DNA of 64,000 nt from Pseudomonas lactucae. GTDB taxonomy: Bacteria; Pseudomonadota; Gammaproteobacteria; Pseudomonadales; Pseudomonadaceae. A program made the position numbers and the translations under genes. Shown here piece after piece: positions 45,742 through 54,427 of this stretch (position 1 is its first letter; each line of letters begins with the position of its first letter). The DNA is taken from the NCBI RefSeq assembly GCF_016937615.1, contig NZ_JAFHKI010000088.1, positions 1-64,000 of the forward strand, read 5' to 3'. A model generated the notes under the pieces. It saw nothing but the letters and a program-made list of their open reading frames with translations. It ran no database searches and was not told the DNA's origin.

Positions 45742-46904
45742 GGCTGCACCTTGGCATCGACGGTCTGGATCACCTGCGGCGGTTCCTTGAGCACCTGCAC
45801 CTGCGCACCGGCCTTGAGCCGCGACTGACCATCGCTGACCAGTACATCCCCGGCCTGCACGCCCTTGATGATGTTCACGTCGCTGTCCTGATAGGTCACC
45901 TGCACCGGTACCACCTCGACCTTGTCAGCGTTGACCCGGTATACAAAGTGCGAATCCAGGCCGCGTTGTACCACCGTCGGCGGCACCACCAAGGCGTTCT
46001 TGTCGAAGGCGGTCTGGATCTTGATGGTCACCAGTTGCCCCGGCCACAGGCGTTGCGCAGCATTGTTGAACTCGGCCTTGGCGCGCAGGGTGCCGGTGGT
46101 GGAGCTGATCTGGTTGTCGATCAGGCTCAAGTGGCCTTCGCCCAGCAGGTCGCCGGTCTGGCCGTCGGTGTCGGCGCCCAGGTACGCGTCGACACTGGCC
46201 CGTGTGGGCGCGGCGATCAGGCCTTGCAGGGTCGGCAGCATCTGTTGCGGCAGCGAGAATTCGACGGCGATCGGGTCGATCTGGGTCACGGAGAACAAAC
46301 CCTGGGCATCGCTGGTGCGCAGGAAGTTTCCTTCGTCCACGTTGCGAATACCGACGCGGCCACTGACCGGTGAGCGAATTTGCGTGTAGGACAGTTGCAC
46401 CTTGGCCGCATCGATAGCGGCCTGGTTGCCCTGGGCGGTGGCCTTGAGCTGGTTGACCAAGGCTTGTTGTTGGTCGTAGGTCTGCTTGGACACGCCGTCG
46501 TCGACGCTCAATTGCTTGTAGCGCTTGAGGTTGACCAGCGCCACTTGCAATTGCGCCTGGCTCTCGCCCAATTGCGCCTTGGCCTGGTCAAGGCTGGCGC
46601 GAATCGAACGGTCATCGATGCTGGCCAGCAGGTCGCCGGCCTTGACCAATTGGCCTTCCTTGACCAGTACCTGGGTGAGGATGCCGTCGACCTGCGGACG
46701 AATCACCACACTGTGCAGCGACAACACCGTGCCGATGCCGCTGACAAAGCGTGGAATGTCCTGCTGCGCCACGCTCACCACGCGCACCGGGATCGCGACG
46801 GGCGCCGCCAGCCTGGCCTTGGGCGGTCGGGTCAGCGCCCAGGCAGCAACCGCTAGCACCACGAGGACACCCACGATCAGGACGGTTTTGCGTTGAATAG
46901 GCAT
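45738..46904 (-). CDS. RND periplasmic adaptor (MdtA-like membrane fusion protein)
   Basis: 388 aa. N-terminal membrane anchor (VLIVGVLVVLAVAAWAL, about 8-24), biotinyl-lipoyl-like domain with VIRPQVDGILTQVLVKEGQ and LASIDDRS, an alpha-helical hairpin (about 105-165), then beta-barrel and membrane-proximal domains (RSPVSGRVGIRNVDEGNF). It links the RND pump to an outer-membrane channel. It is the first gene of the operon adaptor-pump-regulator-kinase. Confidence 0.9.
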   Translation of the reverse strand: MPIQRKTVLIVGVLVVLAVAAWALTRPPKARLAAPVAIPVRVVSVAQQDIPRFVSGIGTVLSLHSVVIRPQVDGILTQVLVKEGQLVKAGDLLASIDDRSIRASLDQAKAQLGESQAQLQVALVNLKRYKQLSVDDGVSKQTYDQQQALVNQLKATAQGNQAAIDAAKVQLSYTQIRSPVSGRVGIRNVDEGNFLRTSDAQGLFSVTQIDPIAVEFSLPQQMLPTLQGLIAAPTRASVDAYLGADTDGQTGDLLGEGHLSLIDNQISSTTGTLRAKAEFNNAAQRLWPGQLVTIKIQTAFDKNALVVPPTVVQRGLDSHFVYRVNADKVEVVPVQVTYQDSDVNIIKGVQAGDVLVSDGQSRLKAGAQVQVLKEPPQVIQTVDAKVQP

Positions 46905-46931
46905 AGGTCGGCGCCGCAGGCGCAGTTGCAG

Positions 46932-47068
46932 GTTTTAAGCTGCAAGCTGCAAGTTGGAGGAGGATAGAAGCTTTATAGCGCTGTGATTCGGTCAGGAGCG
47001 TGACGCCAAACTGACAGAGCGGACAGCTAGCGCTCTTAACTTGCCGCTTGAAGCTTACCGCTTGGCGC
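46932..47068. repeat. Short GCAAGCTGCAAG-type repeats
   Basis: TTTAAGCTGCAAGCTGCAAG (about 46937-46956) and, in the opposite sense, TTGCCGCTTGAAGCTTACCGCTTG (about 47041-47064) flank the middle of this intergenic region. They resemble a Pseudomonas intergenic repeat family. No gene is visible in this 216-bp gap. Confidence 0.4.
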
Positions 47069-47085
47069 CCCGGCCTCGCTATACT
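47055..47085 (+). promoter_or_regulatory. Putative promoter of the 77-aa gene
   Basis: TATACT (47080-47085) is a strong -10; TTACCG (47055-47060) is a weak -35 at a 19-bp spacing. It ends 35 bp before the start codon. Confidence 0.45.
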
Positions 47086-47120
47086 CGCGCTTTCACACAA
47101 ATAGCTGCACCGGAGCCCCT

Positions 47121-47354
47121 ATGACTTCCCCGACACACCCCTCTGTTGAAGCGACCGACATCGTCGATCCGGCCAGCCCTGATGGCGTTGAAAAAGCCGA
47201 AATCCCAGCGTTCAAGTTTCCGTTCAAGCCGGGTGAGTTGGCCAGCGCCAAGGGGGCGGGGCAGCCTTGGTACAAAAACGGCGCGAAGAACGGCCACACC
47301 CAGTCGCCGGGCATGCCGCCACCCGGCACACGTCGTTCGATGGGTAAACGCTGA
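47121..47354 (+). CDS. Small conserved-type hypothetical protein (77 aa)
   Basis: A 77-residue soluble, proline- and lysine-rich protein with no membrane segment or signal peptide; the C-terminus GMPPPGTRRSMGKR is strongly basic and probably disordered. I do not recognise a family. Support for it being real comes from the GGAG ribosome-binding site, the good -10 upstream and codon use matching neighbours. The acidic N-terminal half (EATDIVDPASPDG) and basic C-terminal half suggest a binding or RNA/DNA-contact role, but this is speculation. Confidence 0.65.
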   Translation: MTSPTHPSVEATDIVDPASPDGVEKAEIPAFKFPFKPGELASAKGAGQPWYKNGAKNGHTQSPGMPPPGTRRSMGKR

Positions 47355-47520
47355 GATTAATAGGGCGAAGTCTGTATCGACTGTTGCCTACAGCATCTGC
47401 TGAATCTTCTTATTGTATGCGTACGACCGTTTCTTGAAAGCTTGCTGCGTTGCTGCTCTGTCCTGCTGATTGCCGGGTAGGGCGTGGTGAAGCTTGTCTC
47501 TGCGGAAAAGGACGTTTCCT

Positions 47521-48300
47521 ATGGCCCTGATACACATCGGTGTAGCGCTTGCCCTCTTGCTTTCGGTTGGCACTGTTGCGGCGGATGAACACCCCCAGGG
47601 TGAAATCCGTTTCGGCGTCGCGGCGCTTTTCCCGCCCTTCCAGAGCCGCAACCCGCAAGGGCAGTTGGTTGGCTTGAACATCGAGTTGGGTCACGCCCTG
47701 TGTGCGCAACTGAATTGGCGTTGCACCTGGGTCGACCAGGTGCAGGTCGAAGATTTTCGCGCCCTTGAAGCCCACAGGTTCGACGCGATCATGGGCATGG
47801 CGCCCACGTCCGAACGGCGACGCTGGGCAAGCTTCACCGATAACCTCTACCCCTTCACCACGCGCCTGGTGGCTCGCCGCCGATCCGGCCTGTTGCCCAG
47901 CGCAAAGTCGCTCAAGGGCAAGCGGGTCGGTGTTTTGCTGGGCAGCAATCGCGAAGCCTTTGCCCACTCGAAGTGGGCGCCCAGGGGCGTCATCGTCAAG
48001 AGCTTCTGGCTCAATGACGATCTGGTCCGCAGTCTGGTCGCCGGCGAGATCGATGCAACCTTGCAGGGCACCGTGGAAATTCGACAAGCCCTGCTCGACA
48101 CCGAGGCCGGCCAGGATTTCGATTTTGTAGGCGAGCCCGTCACGGCGGCGCTGTTGGGCGATGGTGTGGCGATCGCGGTGCGCAAGTCGGATACGGCGCT
48201 GCGTACCGCACTCAATAGTGCCCTGGAACAGTTGATGCAGAACGGTGAGTACCAGCGGATCATCCAGCCTTACCGGCTGGACGTCGCGCCCGAGACGTAA
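47521..48300 (+). CDS. Transporter substrate-binding protein (amino-acid ABC type, SBP family 3)
   Basis: 259-aa periplasmic binding protein: signal peptide MALIHIGVALALLLSVGTVA, then the family-3 fold starting EIRFGVAALFPPFQSRN, with the hinge DAIMGMAPTSERR and the C-terminal LEQLMQNGEYQRIIQPYRLD. Members of this fold bind polar amino acids such as lysine, arginine or glutamine. ATG 47521 follows AAAAGGACG. No permease or ATPase gene is adjacent, so it is an orphan binding protein that may serve a remote ABC transporter or act in sensing. Confidence 0.82.
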   Translation: MALIHIGVALALLLSVGTVAADEHPQGEIRFGVAALFPPFQSRNPQGQLVGLNIELGHALCAQLNWRCTWVDQVQVEDFRALEAHRFDAIMGMAPTSERRRWASFTDNLYPFTTRLVARRRSGLLPSAKSLKGKRVGVLLGSNREAFAHSKWAPRGVIVKSFWLNDDLVRSLVAGEIDATLQGTVEIRQALLDTEAGQDFDFVGEPVTAALLGDGVAIAVRKSDTALRTALNSALEQLMQNGEYQRIIQPYRLDVAPET

Positions 48301-48305
48301 TCGAC

Positions 48306-49049
48306 TCAGGCAGCCCTGAGCGGGATAAACGCATAGTTGGCCGGCACCTCGGTGGCAATCTGCGCCCCGGCGTCCAGCAACTGTTCGGCGATGTCCATGC
48401 CCGATACATGAAACACCCACTCGCTGGCCATGGACGGCCGCTCAACCGCCAGCTCAATGGCCTGGGTGAACGCGCCCATGTCCGGCAGGTACGCGGTAAA
48501 CCCGTCACCCTTGAGTGCCGTGGTGCGAATACCCAGCAAGGCGCACACCGCTTCTTTGGTCTGCACGTCATCCCGGTCGGCCTGGCGCGAGCGGCGGATC
48601 AGCTCCGTCAGTTCCAGGTCCACCAACTCGCCACCCACGATCAGCGCCGGGCCCTGTTCCCAGGACTCGGCTGGGCAGTCCTTGGCGGCGGGGTTCAAGG
48701 GAATATGCGGATTGATCTCCATCGGGTAGATCCGGCACACCAGCGGGCGGCGCTCATAGATGCGGCACAGGTTGTCTTCGTCAAGATTCCGGCAGCGACC
48801 GGCGTTGTACGCGGCAAAGGTGATCGCCACGAAGGCCTCGGCGCTGCCACTGGGCACCACCACCGAACGGCGTTCGGCGTGCTCGCGCTGTTGCACCGGC
48901 AGGCCCAGGCCATTGCCCAGGAACCCCTCCACCAGCACGATGACATTACCGCCGTCCGCCGCCCACATACGGGCTTCGTCGAGGGTCAGGGGCACATGGT
49001 GGTCGCTGCAGCATTTGCCGCAACCGACGCAGGAAAAGTGAGTTTTCAT
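48306..49049 (-). CDS. YkgJ family cysteine cluster protein
   Basis: 247-aa protein with the YkgJ/UPF0153 zinc or iron-sulfur cluster-type cysteine pattern: FSCVGCGKCCSDHHVPLT at the N-terminus, then CRNLDEDNLCRIYERRPLVCRIYP. Function is unknown for the family. ATG 49049 (MKTHFSCVGC) is used; an in-frame ATG five codons earlier lacks support. It is convergent with the binding-protein gene (5 bp apart). Confidence 0.82.
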   Translation of the reverse strand: MKTHFSCVGCGKCCSDHHVPLTLDEARMWAADGGNVIVLVEGFLGNGLGLPVQQREHAERRSVVVPSGSAEAFVAITFAAYNAGRCRNLDEDNLCRIYERRPLVCRIYPMEINPHIPLNPAAKDCPAESWEQGPALIVGGELVDLELTELIRRSRQADRDDVQTKEAVCALLGIRTTALKGDGFTAYLPDMGAFTQAIELAVERPSMASEWVFHVSGMDIAEQLLDAGAQIATEVPANYAFIPLRAA

Positions 49050-49159
49050 TGGCAGATCTGTCACCAGGCTAGGTCAGAGGGCATGCAGCATGGGTGACGG
49101 GTTTTCACCTCTTTGCACCCTTGCTCCTCTGTTGGAAGCAAGTTATGCGCCAGCGTCCG

Positions 49160-49642
49160 TCAGTCCTCGGCGACGACATCGCGCAGCACAAACACCATGC
49201 CTGCGCTTTCGTACAGATGCCGGGCGCGCAGGTTGCTTTCCAGCACCTTGAGATCCACATAGGGTTCGCCGCGCTGCTTGAACACCTGGAAGCACTGCAG
49301 CAACAAGGCTCGGCCCAACCCCTGGCCCTGGGCACAGGGGTGCACGGACAGGTTCTTGATAAACGCGCTGGTCCAGCACTGCGCCACGCCAAGGATGCCC
49401 TCGTCGTTGCTGGCCACCAGGCATAGCCTGGGGTCGAACTCGGCATCGGTCGTGAACTGTCGCTGCCAGGTTTGCAGGCTGGGCACCCGGCCGCCACCCT
49501 GCTCCTGGGTCATGCGCAACACGGCATGAATCGCTGGGGCGAGGTCGTCGCGATACTGATCCAGCTGGGTATTGGCCGGCCACTGCGGCGCAGGCAGGCT
49601 GCCGGTCAGGTGACGGCGCAGCAGCTGGTAATACTCGGCCAA
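49160..49642 (-). CDS. GNAT family N-acetyltransferase
   Basis: 160 aa. The acetyl-CoA binding signature is present in LSVHPCAQGQGLGRALLLQ, followed by VDLKVLESNLRARHLYESAGMVF typical of the GNAT C-terminal half. The substrate is unknown. The ATG is only 3 bp after the cheV stop, so it is probably translated from the cheV mRNA. Confidence 0.85.
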   Translation of the reverse strand: MAEYYQLLRRHLTGSLPAPQWPANTQLDQYRDDLAPAIHAVLRMTQEQGGGRVPSLQTWQRQFTTDAEFDPRLCLVASNDEGILGVAQCWTSAFIKNLSVHPCAQGQGLGRALLLQCFQVFKQRGEPYVDLKVLESNLRARHLYESAGMVFVLRDVVAED

Positions 49643-49645
49643 CCC

Positions 49646-50548
49646 TTACCGCCTTTGTTGCGCGACGCTTTGGGCGGCGATCACCAGGCACTTGGTCAAT
49701 TCCGGCGAGGAGAATTTGGTCAGCACCGAGTTGGCCCCGGCCAGGCGCGCTTTTTCGCTGTTCATCGCGCTGTCCAGGGAGGTGTGCAGCAGCACATAGA
49801 GATGTTGGAAGTCCGGGGTTTCACGCAAGGTGCGGGTGAGGGCGTAACCGTCCATCTCGGACATCTCGATGTCCGACACCACCACGTTGATTTCCTCGGC
49901 CGTGCCTTGCAACTCCAGCAGCACATCAATGGCTTCCTTGGCACTGCGCGCGGTATGGCACGTCAGGCCGAGGTTGCGCAGGGTGTGCACCGATTGCTGC
50001 AGGGCGACCTGGCTGTCGTCTACCACCAGAATCCGCGCGTGGCCCAAGACTTCCGCTTCTTCCATGGTCAGGTCGGTCGGCGCCACTTCAACCGGTGCCG
50101 GGGCGATGCCATGGATGACCTTTTCGATATCCAGCACCTGCACCAGCCCGCCCTCGACCTGGGTCACCCCGGTGATAAACGCGCGGTTGCCGCCGGAACC
50201 GTAGGGCGGTGGGCGGATATCGGTGGTCAGGCAGTGCACGATCTTGCTCACCGCCTGCACATGCAGGCCCTGTTTGGAACGGCTCACGTCGGTGACGATC
50301 AGGCAACCGCCATCCGGGTCTTCCAGGGGCATTTCCCCCAGGGCGCGACTCAGGTCGATTACCGCCAACGAGTTACCGCGCAAGGTGGCGATACCTTTGA
50401 CGTGGGGGTGCGACTCCGGCAGCTTGGTCAGCGGCGGGCAGGGGATGATTTCGCTGACTTTCAGCAGGTTGATGGCCATCAGCTTGCCGCTGCGCAAGGT
50501 AAAGAGCAGAAGCGAGAGTGAGTCTGCGCGGGCTTTAGTGGTGGGCAT
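49646..50548 (-). CDS. Chemotaxis coupling protein CheV
   Basis: 300 aa. An N-terminal CheW-like domain (about 10-150: LLLFTLRSGKLMAINLLKVSEI, then HPHVKGIATLRGNSLAVIDL) fused to a C-terminal receiver (about 170-295: ARILVVDDSQVALQ, phospho-acceptor Asp in VVVSDIEMSEMDG, and the conserved Lys in VLTKFSS). CheV couples chemoreceptors to CheA and adapts by phosphorylation. Pseudomonas genomes encode several; this one is away from the main che cluster. The GNAT gene follows. Confidence 0.92.
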   Translation of the reverse strand: MPTTKARADSLSLLLFTLRSGKLMAINLLKVSEIIPCPPLTKLPESHPHVKGIATLRGNSLAVIDLSRALGEMPLEDPDGGCLIVTDVSRSKQGLHVQAVSKIVHCLTTDIRPPPYGSGGNRAFITGVTQVEGGLVQVLDIEKVIHGIAPAPVEVAPTDLTMEEAEVLGHARILVVDDSQVALQQSVHTLRNLGLTCHTARSAKEAIDVLLELQGTAEEINVVVSDIEMSEMDGYALTRTLRETPDFQHLYVLLHTSLDSAMNSEKARLAGANSVLTKFSSPELTKCLVIAAQSVAQQRR

Positions 50549-50638
50549 AAGAACCTTCTGTGGATCAGGGATGACGATCTTCTATGGAAGGTTATCGACT
50601 TGGGAGAGCCAGGCTTTAACCGGATTTTGTGTCGGACT

Positions 50639-50662
50639 TGGCCAGCCCCTCCCACATTGAGT
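50639..50662. repeat. REP half-site
   Basis: GCCCCTCCCACATTGAG is the 3' arm of the window's common REP; the matching 5' arm is missing. It lies in the 119-bp gap between cheV and the GhrB-like gene. Confidence 0.5.
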
Positions 50663-50667
50663 GTGTG

Positions 50668-51642
50668 TCAGCCCTTCCACACCTGCGGGTTCACCAGGTC
50701 CTGCGGGCGTTGGCCCAGCAGGGCGCTGCGCAGGTTGTCCAGGGCGCGGTTGGCCATGGCTTCACGGGTTTCGTGGGTCGCCGAGCCGATATGCGGCAGG
50801 GTCACGGCATTGCTCAGTTGGAACAGTGGCGACTCGGCCAATGGCTCCTGCTCATACACATCCAGCCCGGCGCCACGAATGGTCTGGTTTTGCAGGGCCT
50901 GGATCAGCGCCGGTTCGTCTATCACCGGGCCGCGGGAGATGTTGATCAGGATCGCGCTGGACTTCATCAGCGCCAACTCACGGGTGCTGATCAGGTGGCG
51001 GGTCTTGTCACTCAAAGGTACCACCAGGCAGACGAAATCCGCCTCGGCCAGCAACTGCTCCAGGCTGTGAAACTGCGCGCCCAGTTCCTGCTCAAGCTCG
51101 ACCTTGCGGCTGTTGCCGCTGTACAGGATCGGCATGTTGAAGCCCAGGCGCCCACGACGGGCCACGGCCGCGCCAATATTGCCCAGGCCGACGATGCCCA
51201 GGGTCTTGCCATGCACATCGCTGCCAAACAACGGCGCACCGACACTGGCTTTCCACTGGCCGGCTTTGGTCCAGGCATCCAACTCCGCCACCCGCCGTGC
51301 GCTGCTCATCAGCAGGGCAAAGGCCAGGTCGGCGGTGCTTTCGGTGAGCACATCCGGGGTGTTGGTGAGCATGATCCCGCGCTCGTTGAAGTACGGCACG
51401 TCGTAGTTGTCGTAGCCCACCGATACGCTGGACACCACCTCCAGTTTGCTCGCGCCTTCGAGTTGCGCCCGGCCCAGCTTGCGTCCCACGCCAATCAGGC
51501 CATGGGCGTGGGGCAGGGCTTCGTTGAACTGCGCATTGATGTCACCCAGCTTGGGGTTGGGCGCGATCACCTCGAAATCCTGTTGCAGGCGTTCGATCAT
51601 TGGCGGAGTGATACGGCTGAAGGCGAGGACAGTCTTTTTCAT
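50668..51642 (-). CDS. Glyoxylate/hydroxypyruvate reductase (GhrB-like 2-hydroxyacid dehydrogenase)
   Basis: 324-aa NAD(P)-dependent D-2-hydroxyacid dehydrogenase. Rossmann motif GIVGLGNIGAAVARR, substrate Arg in INISRGPVIDEPAL, Glu in GLDVYEQEPL and catalytic His in LPHIGSATHETR. Length and motifs match GhrB, which reduces glyoxylate, hydroxypyruvate or 2-ketogluconate. It is a different paralog from the one at 3.7-4.7 kb. Monocistronic by spacing. Confidence 0.87.
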   Translation of the reverse strand: MKKTVLAFSRITPPMIERLQQDFEVIAPNPKLGDINAQFNEALPHAHGLIGVGRKLGRAQLEGASKLEVVSSVSVGYDNYDVPYFNERGIMLTNTPDVLTESTADLAFALLMSSARRVAELDAWTKAGQWKASVGAPLFGSDVHGKTLGIVGLGNIGAAVARRGRLGFNMPILYSGNSRKVELEQELGAQFHSLEQLLAEADFVCLVVPLSDKTRHLISTRELALMKSSAILINISRGPVIDEPALIQALQNQTIRGAGLDVYEQEPLAESPLFQLSNAVTLPHIGSATHETREAMANRALDNLRSALLGQRPQDLVNPQVWKG

Positions 51643-51710
51643 GGCAGGCGGCTCATCGACTACGGAAGAATGCCAAGCACGCTAACATTCCTGCCGACAA
51701 TTGTCAGGAC

Positions 51711-51734
51711 ACTGCCCCTCCCACATTTGATCTC
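51711..51734. repeat. REP half-site
   Basis: CTGCCCCTCCCACATTTGAT is another unpaired REP arm, between the GhrB-like gene and the LysR gene. Confidence 0.5.
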
Positions 51735-51754
51735 TATCGTCTGGTAGACATCAG

Positions 51755-52723
51755 TCAGTTCGACAACCGCGCCCCACCCAAACTGCCGCTCAATTCATAC
51801 GCCACCAACTCCGCCTGATGCGCCGCCAGAATTTCCGGCAACGAACCGCGCAGGTATTCCACCCAGGTCTTGATCTTCGCATCCAGGTACTGGCGTGACG
51901 GGTAGATGGCATACAGGTTCAGCTCCTGGGAGCGGTAGTTGGGCATCACCCGCACCAGCGTGCCGTTGCGCAGGCCTTCGATGGCTGCATACACCGGCAA
52001 CAGGCCGACGCCCATGCCGCTGGTGATCGCGGTTTTCATCGCGTCCGCCGAGTTCACCAGGAAGGGCGAGGTGTTGATCGCCACGCTCTCCTGGCCTTCG
52101 GGGCCGTTGAAGGTCCACTTGTCCAACTGAACCACCGGGCTGACCAGGCGCAGGCAGGCATGGTTGAGCAGGTCATGGGGACGGTGCGCGCAGCCCTTGG
52201 CCTTGACGTAATCCGGCGAGGCGCAGGCGATGCTGTAGGTGATACCCAGGCGCTGGGAGACGAAGCCCGAATCCGGCAGCTCGCTGGCCAGCACGATGGA
52301 CACGTCGTAGCCCTCGTCGAGCAGGTCCGGCACGCGGTTGGCCAGGGTCAGGTCGAAGGTCACGTCCGGGTGGGTACGGCGGTAGCGAGCGATAGCGTCG
52401 ATCACGAAGTGCTGGCCGATGCCGGTCATGGTGTGCACTTTCAACTGCCCGGCGGGGCGTGCGTGGGCGTCGCTGGCCTCGGCTTCGGCTTCTTCGACGT
52501 AGGCGAGGATCTGTTCACAGCGCAGCAGGTAGCGTTTACCCGCCTCGGTGAGGGCAATGCGCCGGGTGGTGCGGTTGAGCAAGCGGGTTTGCAGATGGGC
52601 CTCCAGATTGGAGACCGCGCGCGAGACGTTGGCCGTGGTGGTGTCCAGTTGCGCGGCGGCGGCGGTGAAGCTGCCGGCGTCGGCCACACAACTGAAGGCG
52701 CGCATGTTTTGCAAGGTGTCCAT
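51755..52723 (-). CDS. LysR family transcriptional regulator
   Basis: 322 aa. N-terminal winged HTH (MDTLQNMRAFSCVADAGSFTAAAAQLDTTT region, about 1-60; ANVSRAVSNLEAHLQTRLLN recognition part) and a C-terminal effector-binding domain. It is divergent from the efflux operon starting at 52906, with 182 bp between. This is the usual arrangement for a LysR activator of an AaeXAB-like aromatic acid exporter, so it probably controls that operon. The inducer cannot be read from sequence. Confidence 0.88.
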   Translation of the reverse strand: MDTLQNMRAFSCVADAGSFTAAAAQLDTTTANVSRAVSNLEAHLQTRLLNRTTRRIALTEAGKRYLLRCEQILAYVEEAEAEASDAHARPAGQLKVHTMTGIGQHFVIDAIARYRRTHPDVTFDLTLANRVPDLLDEGYDVSIVLASELPDSGFVSQRLGITYSIACASPDYVKAKGCAHRPHDLLNHACLRLVSPVVQLDKWTFNGPEGQESVAINTSPFLVNSADAMKTAITSGMGVGLLPVYAAIEGLRNGTLVRVMPNYRSQELNLYAIYPSRQYLDAKIKTWVEYLRGSLPEILAAHQAELVAYELSGSLGGARLSN

Positions 52724-52905
52724 GGAGTGTTCTCTGGGGAGATAGCAAATTGTGACAGAAAGTTACGCCGACCAGTGATCCCTACCAATGGATTATCGCC
52801 TGAACGGTAATAAAGAATCACAGGAATACCTGCTTATCGTGCCCCATGCCGCCGCCTAGAATTGCGCCACCTACCGTGCATCACCACCTCAGGAATTCGC
52901 TTGCC

Positions 52906-54417
52906 GTGCCGCGTCGCATCAGCAGAGAGCTGAAGACTCTCAGTGTTTGGGCTTTAACGTTAGCTATCAGCGGCTGCATCGGAACCGGAGGAATCGCCCC
53001 CCAGGGCCAGGCCCTCAACGCCAATACCCTGGCCACCGACGAAGCCATCCAGAGCGCCGCCCAGGATGCCCATTGGCCCACCGCCCAGTGGTGGCAAGCC
53101 TACGGCGACCCGCAACTCGACCGCTGGGTCGAGCTGGCCACCCGCGACAGCCCGAGCATGGCCATGGCCGCCGCGCGGGTGCGTGAAGCGCGGGCCATGG
53201 CCGGGGTTACCGAGTCGGCCGAGTCGTTGCAGATCAACAGCGACACCACCCTCAAGCGCCACAACTGGCCCAAGGATCAGTTCTACGGCCCCGGCGAATT
53301 GAGCGGTGCCAACACCTGGGACAACAATTCGTCGTTGGGCCTGAGCTACGCGCTCGACCTGTGGGGCCGCGAACGCAACGCCACCGAGCGTGCCGTGGAC
53401 CTGGCGCACATGAGCGTCGCCGACGCGCGCCAGGCCCAGCTCGAACTGCAGAACAACGTCGTGCGCGCCTATATCCAGCTGTCGTTACACTACGCCAACC
53501 GCGATATCGTCGCCGCGACGCTCGCCCAGCAACAGCAGATCCTCGATCTGGCCAACAAACGCCTGAACGCCGGCATCGGCACGCATTTGGACGTGAGCCA
53601 GGCCGAAACCCCGTTGCCGGAGACCCATCGCCAACTGGACGCCCTCGACGAAGCCATCGCCCTGAGCCGCAACCAGTTGGCCGCATTGGCGGGCAAAGGG
53701 CCGGGGCAGGGCGCGCAGCTGCAACGCCCGAGCCTGTCTCTGGCCGCGCCATTGAAACTGCCGGCGACCTTGCCCGCGCAATTGCTCGGCCAGCGCCCGG
53801 ACGTGGTCGCCAGCCGCTGGCAAGTCGCGGCCCAGGCGCGCGGAATCGACGTGGCTCATGCAGGGTTCTACCCCAACGTCGATCTGGTCGGCAGCCTCGG
53901 CTATATGGCCACCGGCGGCGGCATGCTGGCGTTTCTGGCGGGCAAAAAATTCAACTACAGCGTCGGCCCGGCGATTACCTTGCCGATCTTCGACGGCGGC
54001 CGTCTGCGGGCTGAGCTGGGTGAAGCCAGCGCGGGCTATGACCTCGCCGTGGCGCGCTACAACCAGACCCTGGTCAATGCGCTCAAGGGCATCAGCGACC
54101 AGTTGATCCGCCGCGAATCGATGGACAAGCAATCGTTGTTCGCCGCGCAGTCGGTGGCCTCGGCGCAGAAAACCTATGACATCGCGACGGTCGCCTACCA
54201 GCGCGGCCTCACCGATTACCTGAATGTGCTCAACGCCCAGACCCTGCTGTTTCGCCAACAACAGATCGAACAGCAGGTACAGGCGGCGCTCCTGAGTGTG
54301 CATGCCGAACTGGTGACGGCCTTGGGCGGCGGCCTCGATGCCGGCAGGGACGTACCCCAAGATGCCCGGACCCTTCCGAGCAAAACCCCGGCGGCGCTGG
54401 CCGTGTTCGATCACTGA
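52906..54417 (+). CDS. Efflux outer-membrane factor (NodT/OprM family lipoprotein)
   Basis: 503 aa. Signal peptide with lipobox LAISGC, then two TolC-like repeats of alpha-barrel/beta-barrel (about 55-265 and 270-490), including QWWQAYGDPQLDRWVELA and LGQRPDVVASRWQVAAQARG. GTG 52906 has AGGAA 10 bases upstream; an in-frame ATG at 52846 would put a non-signal extension in front. It forms the outer-membrane duct for the FUSC/DUF1656/HlyD genes that follow (11-bp gap). Confidence 0.88.
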   Translation: MPRRISRELKTLSVWALTLAISGCIGTGGIAPQGQALNANTLATDEAIQSAAQDAHWPTAQWWQAYGDPQLDRWVELATRDSPSMAMAAARVREARAMAGVTESAESLQINSDTTLKRHNWPKDQFYGPGELSGANTWDNNSSLGLSYALDLWGRERNATERAVDLAHMSVADARQAQLELQNNVVRAYIQLSLHYANRDIVAATLAQQQQILDLANKRLNAGIGTHLDVSQAETPLPETHRQLDALDEAIALSRNQLAALAGKGPGQGAQLQRPSLSLAAPLKLPATLPAQLLGQRPDVVASRWQVAAQARGIDVAHAGFYPNVDLVGSLGYMATGGGMLAFLAGKKFNYSVGPAITLPIFDGGRLRAELGEASAGYDLAVARYNQTLVNALKGISDQLIRRESMDKQSLFAAQSVASAQKTYDIATVAYQRGLTDYLNVLNAQTLLFRQQQIEQQVQAALLSVHAELVTALGGGLDAGRDVPQDARTLPSKTPAALAVFDH

Positions 54418-54427
54418 GTAGGTTGCG

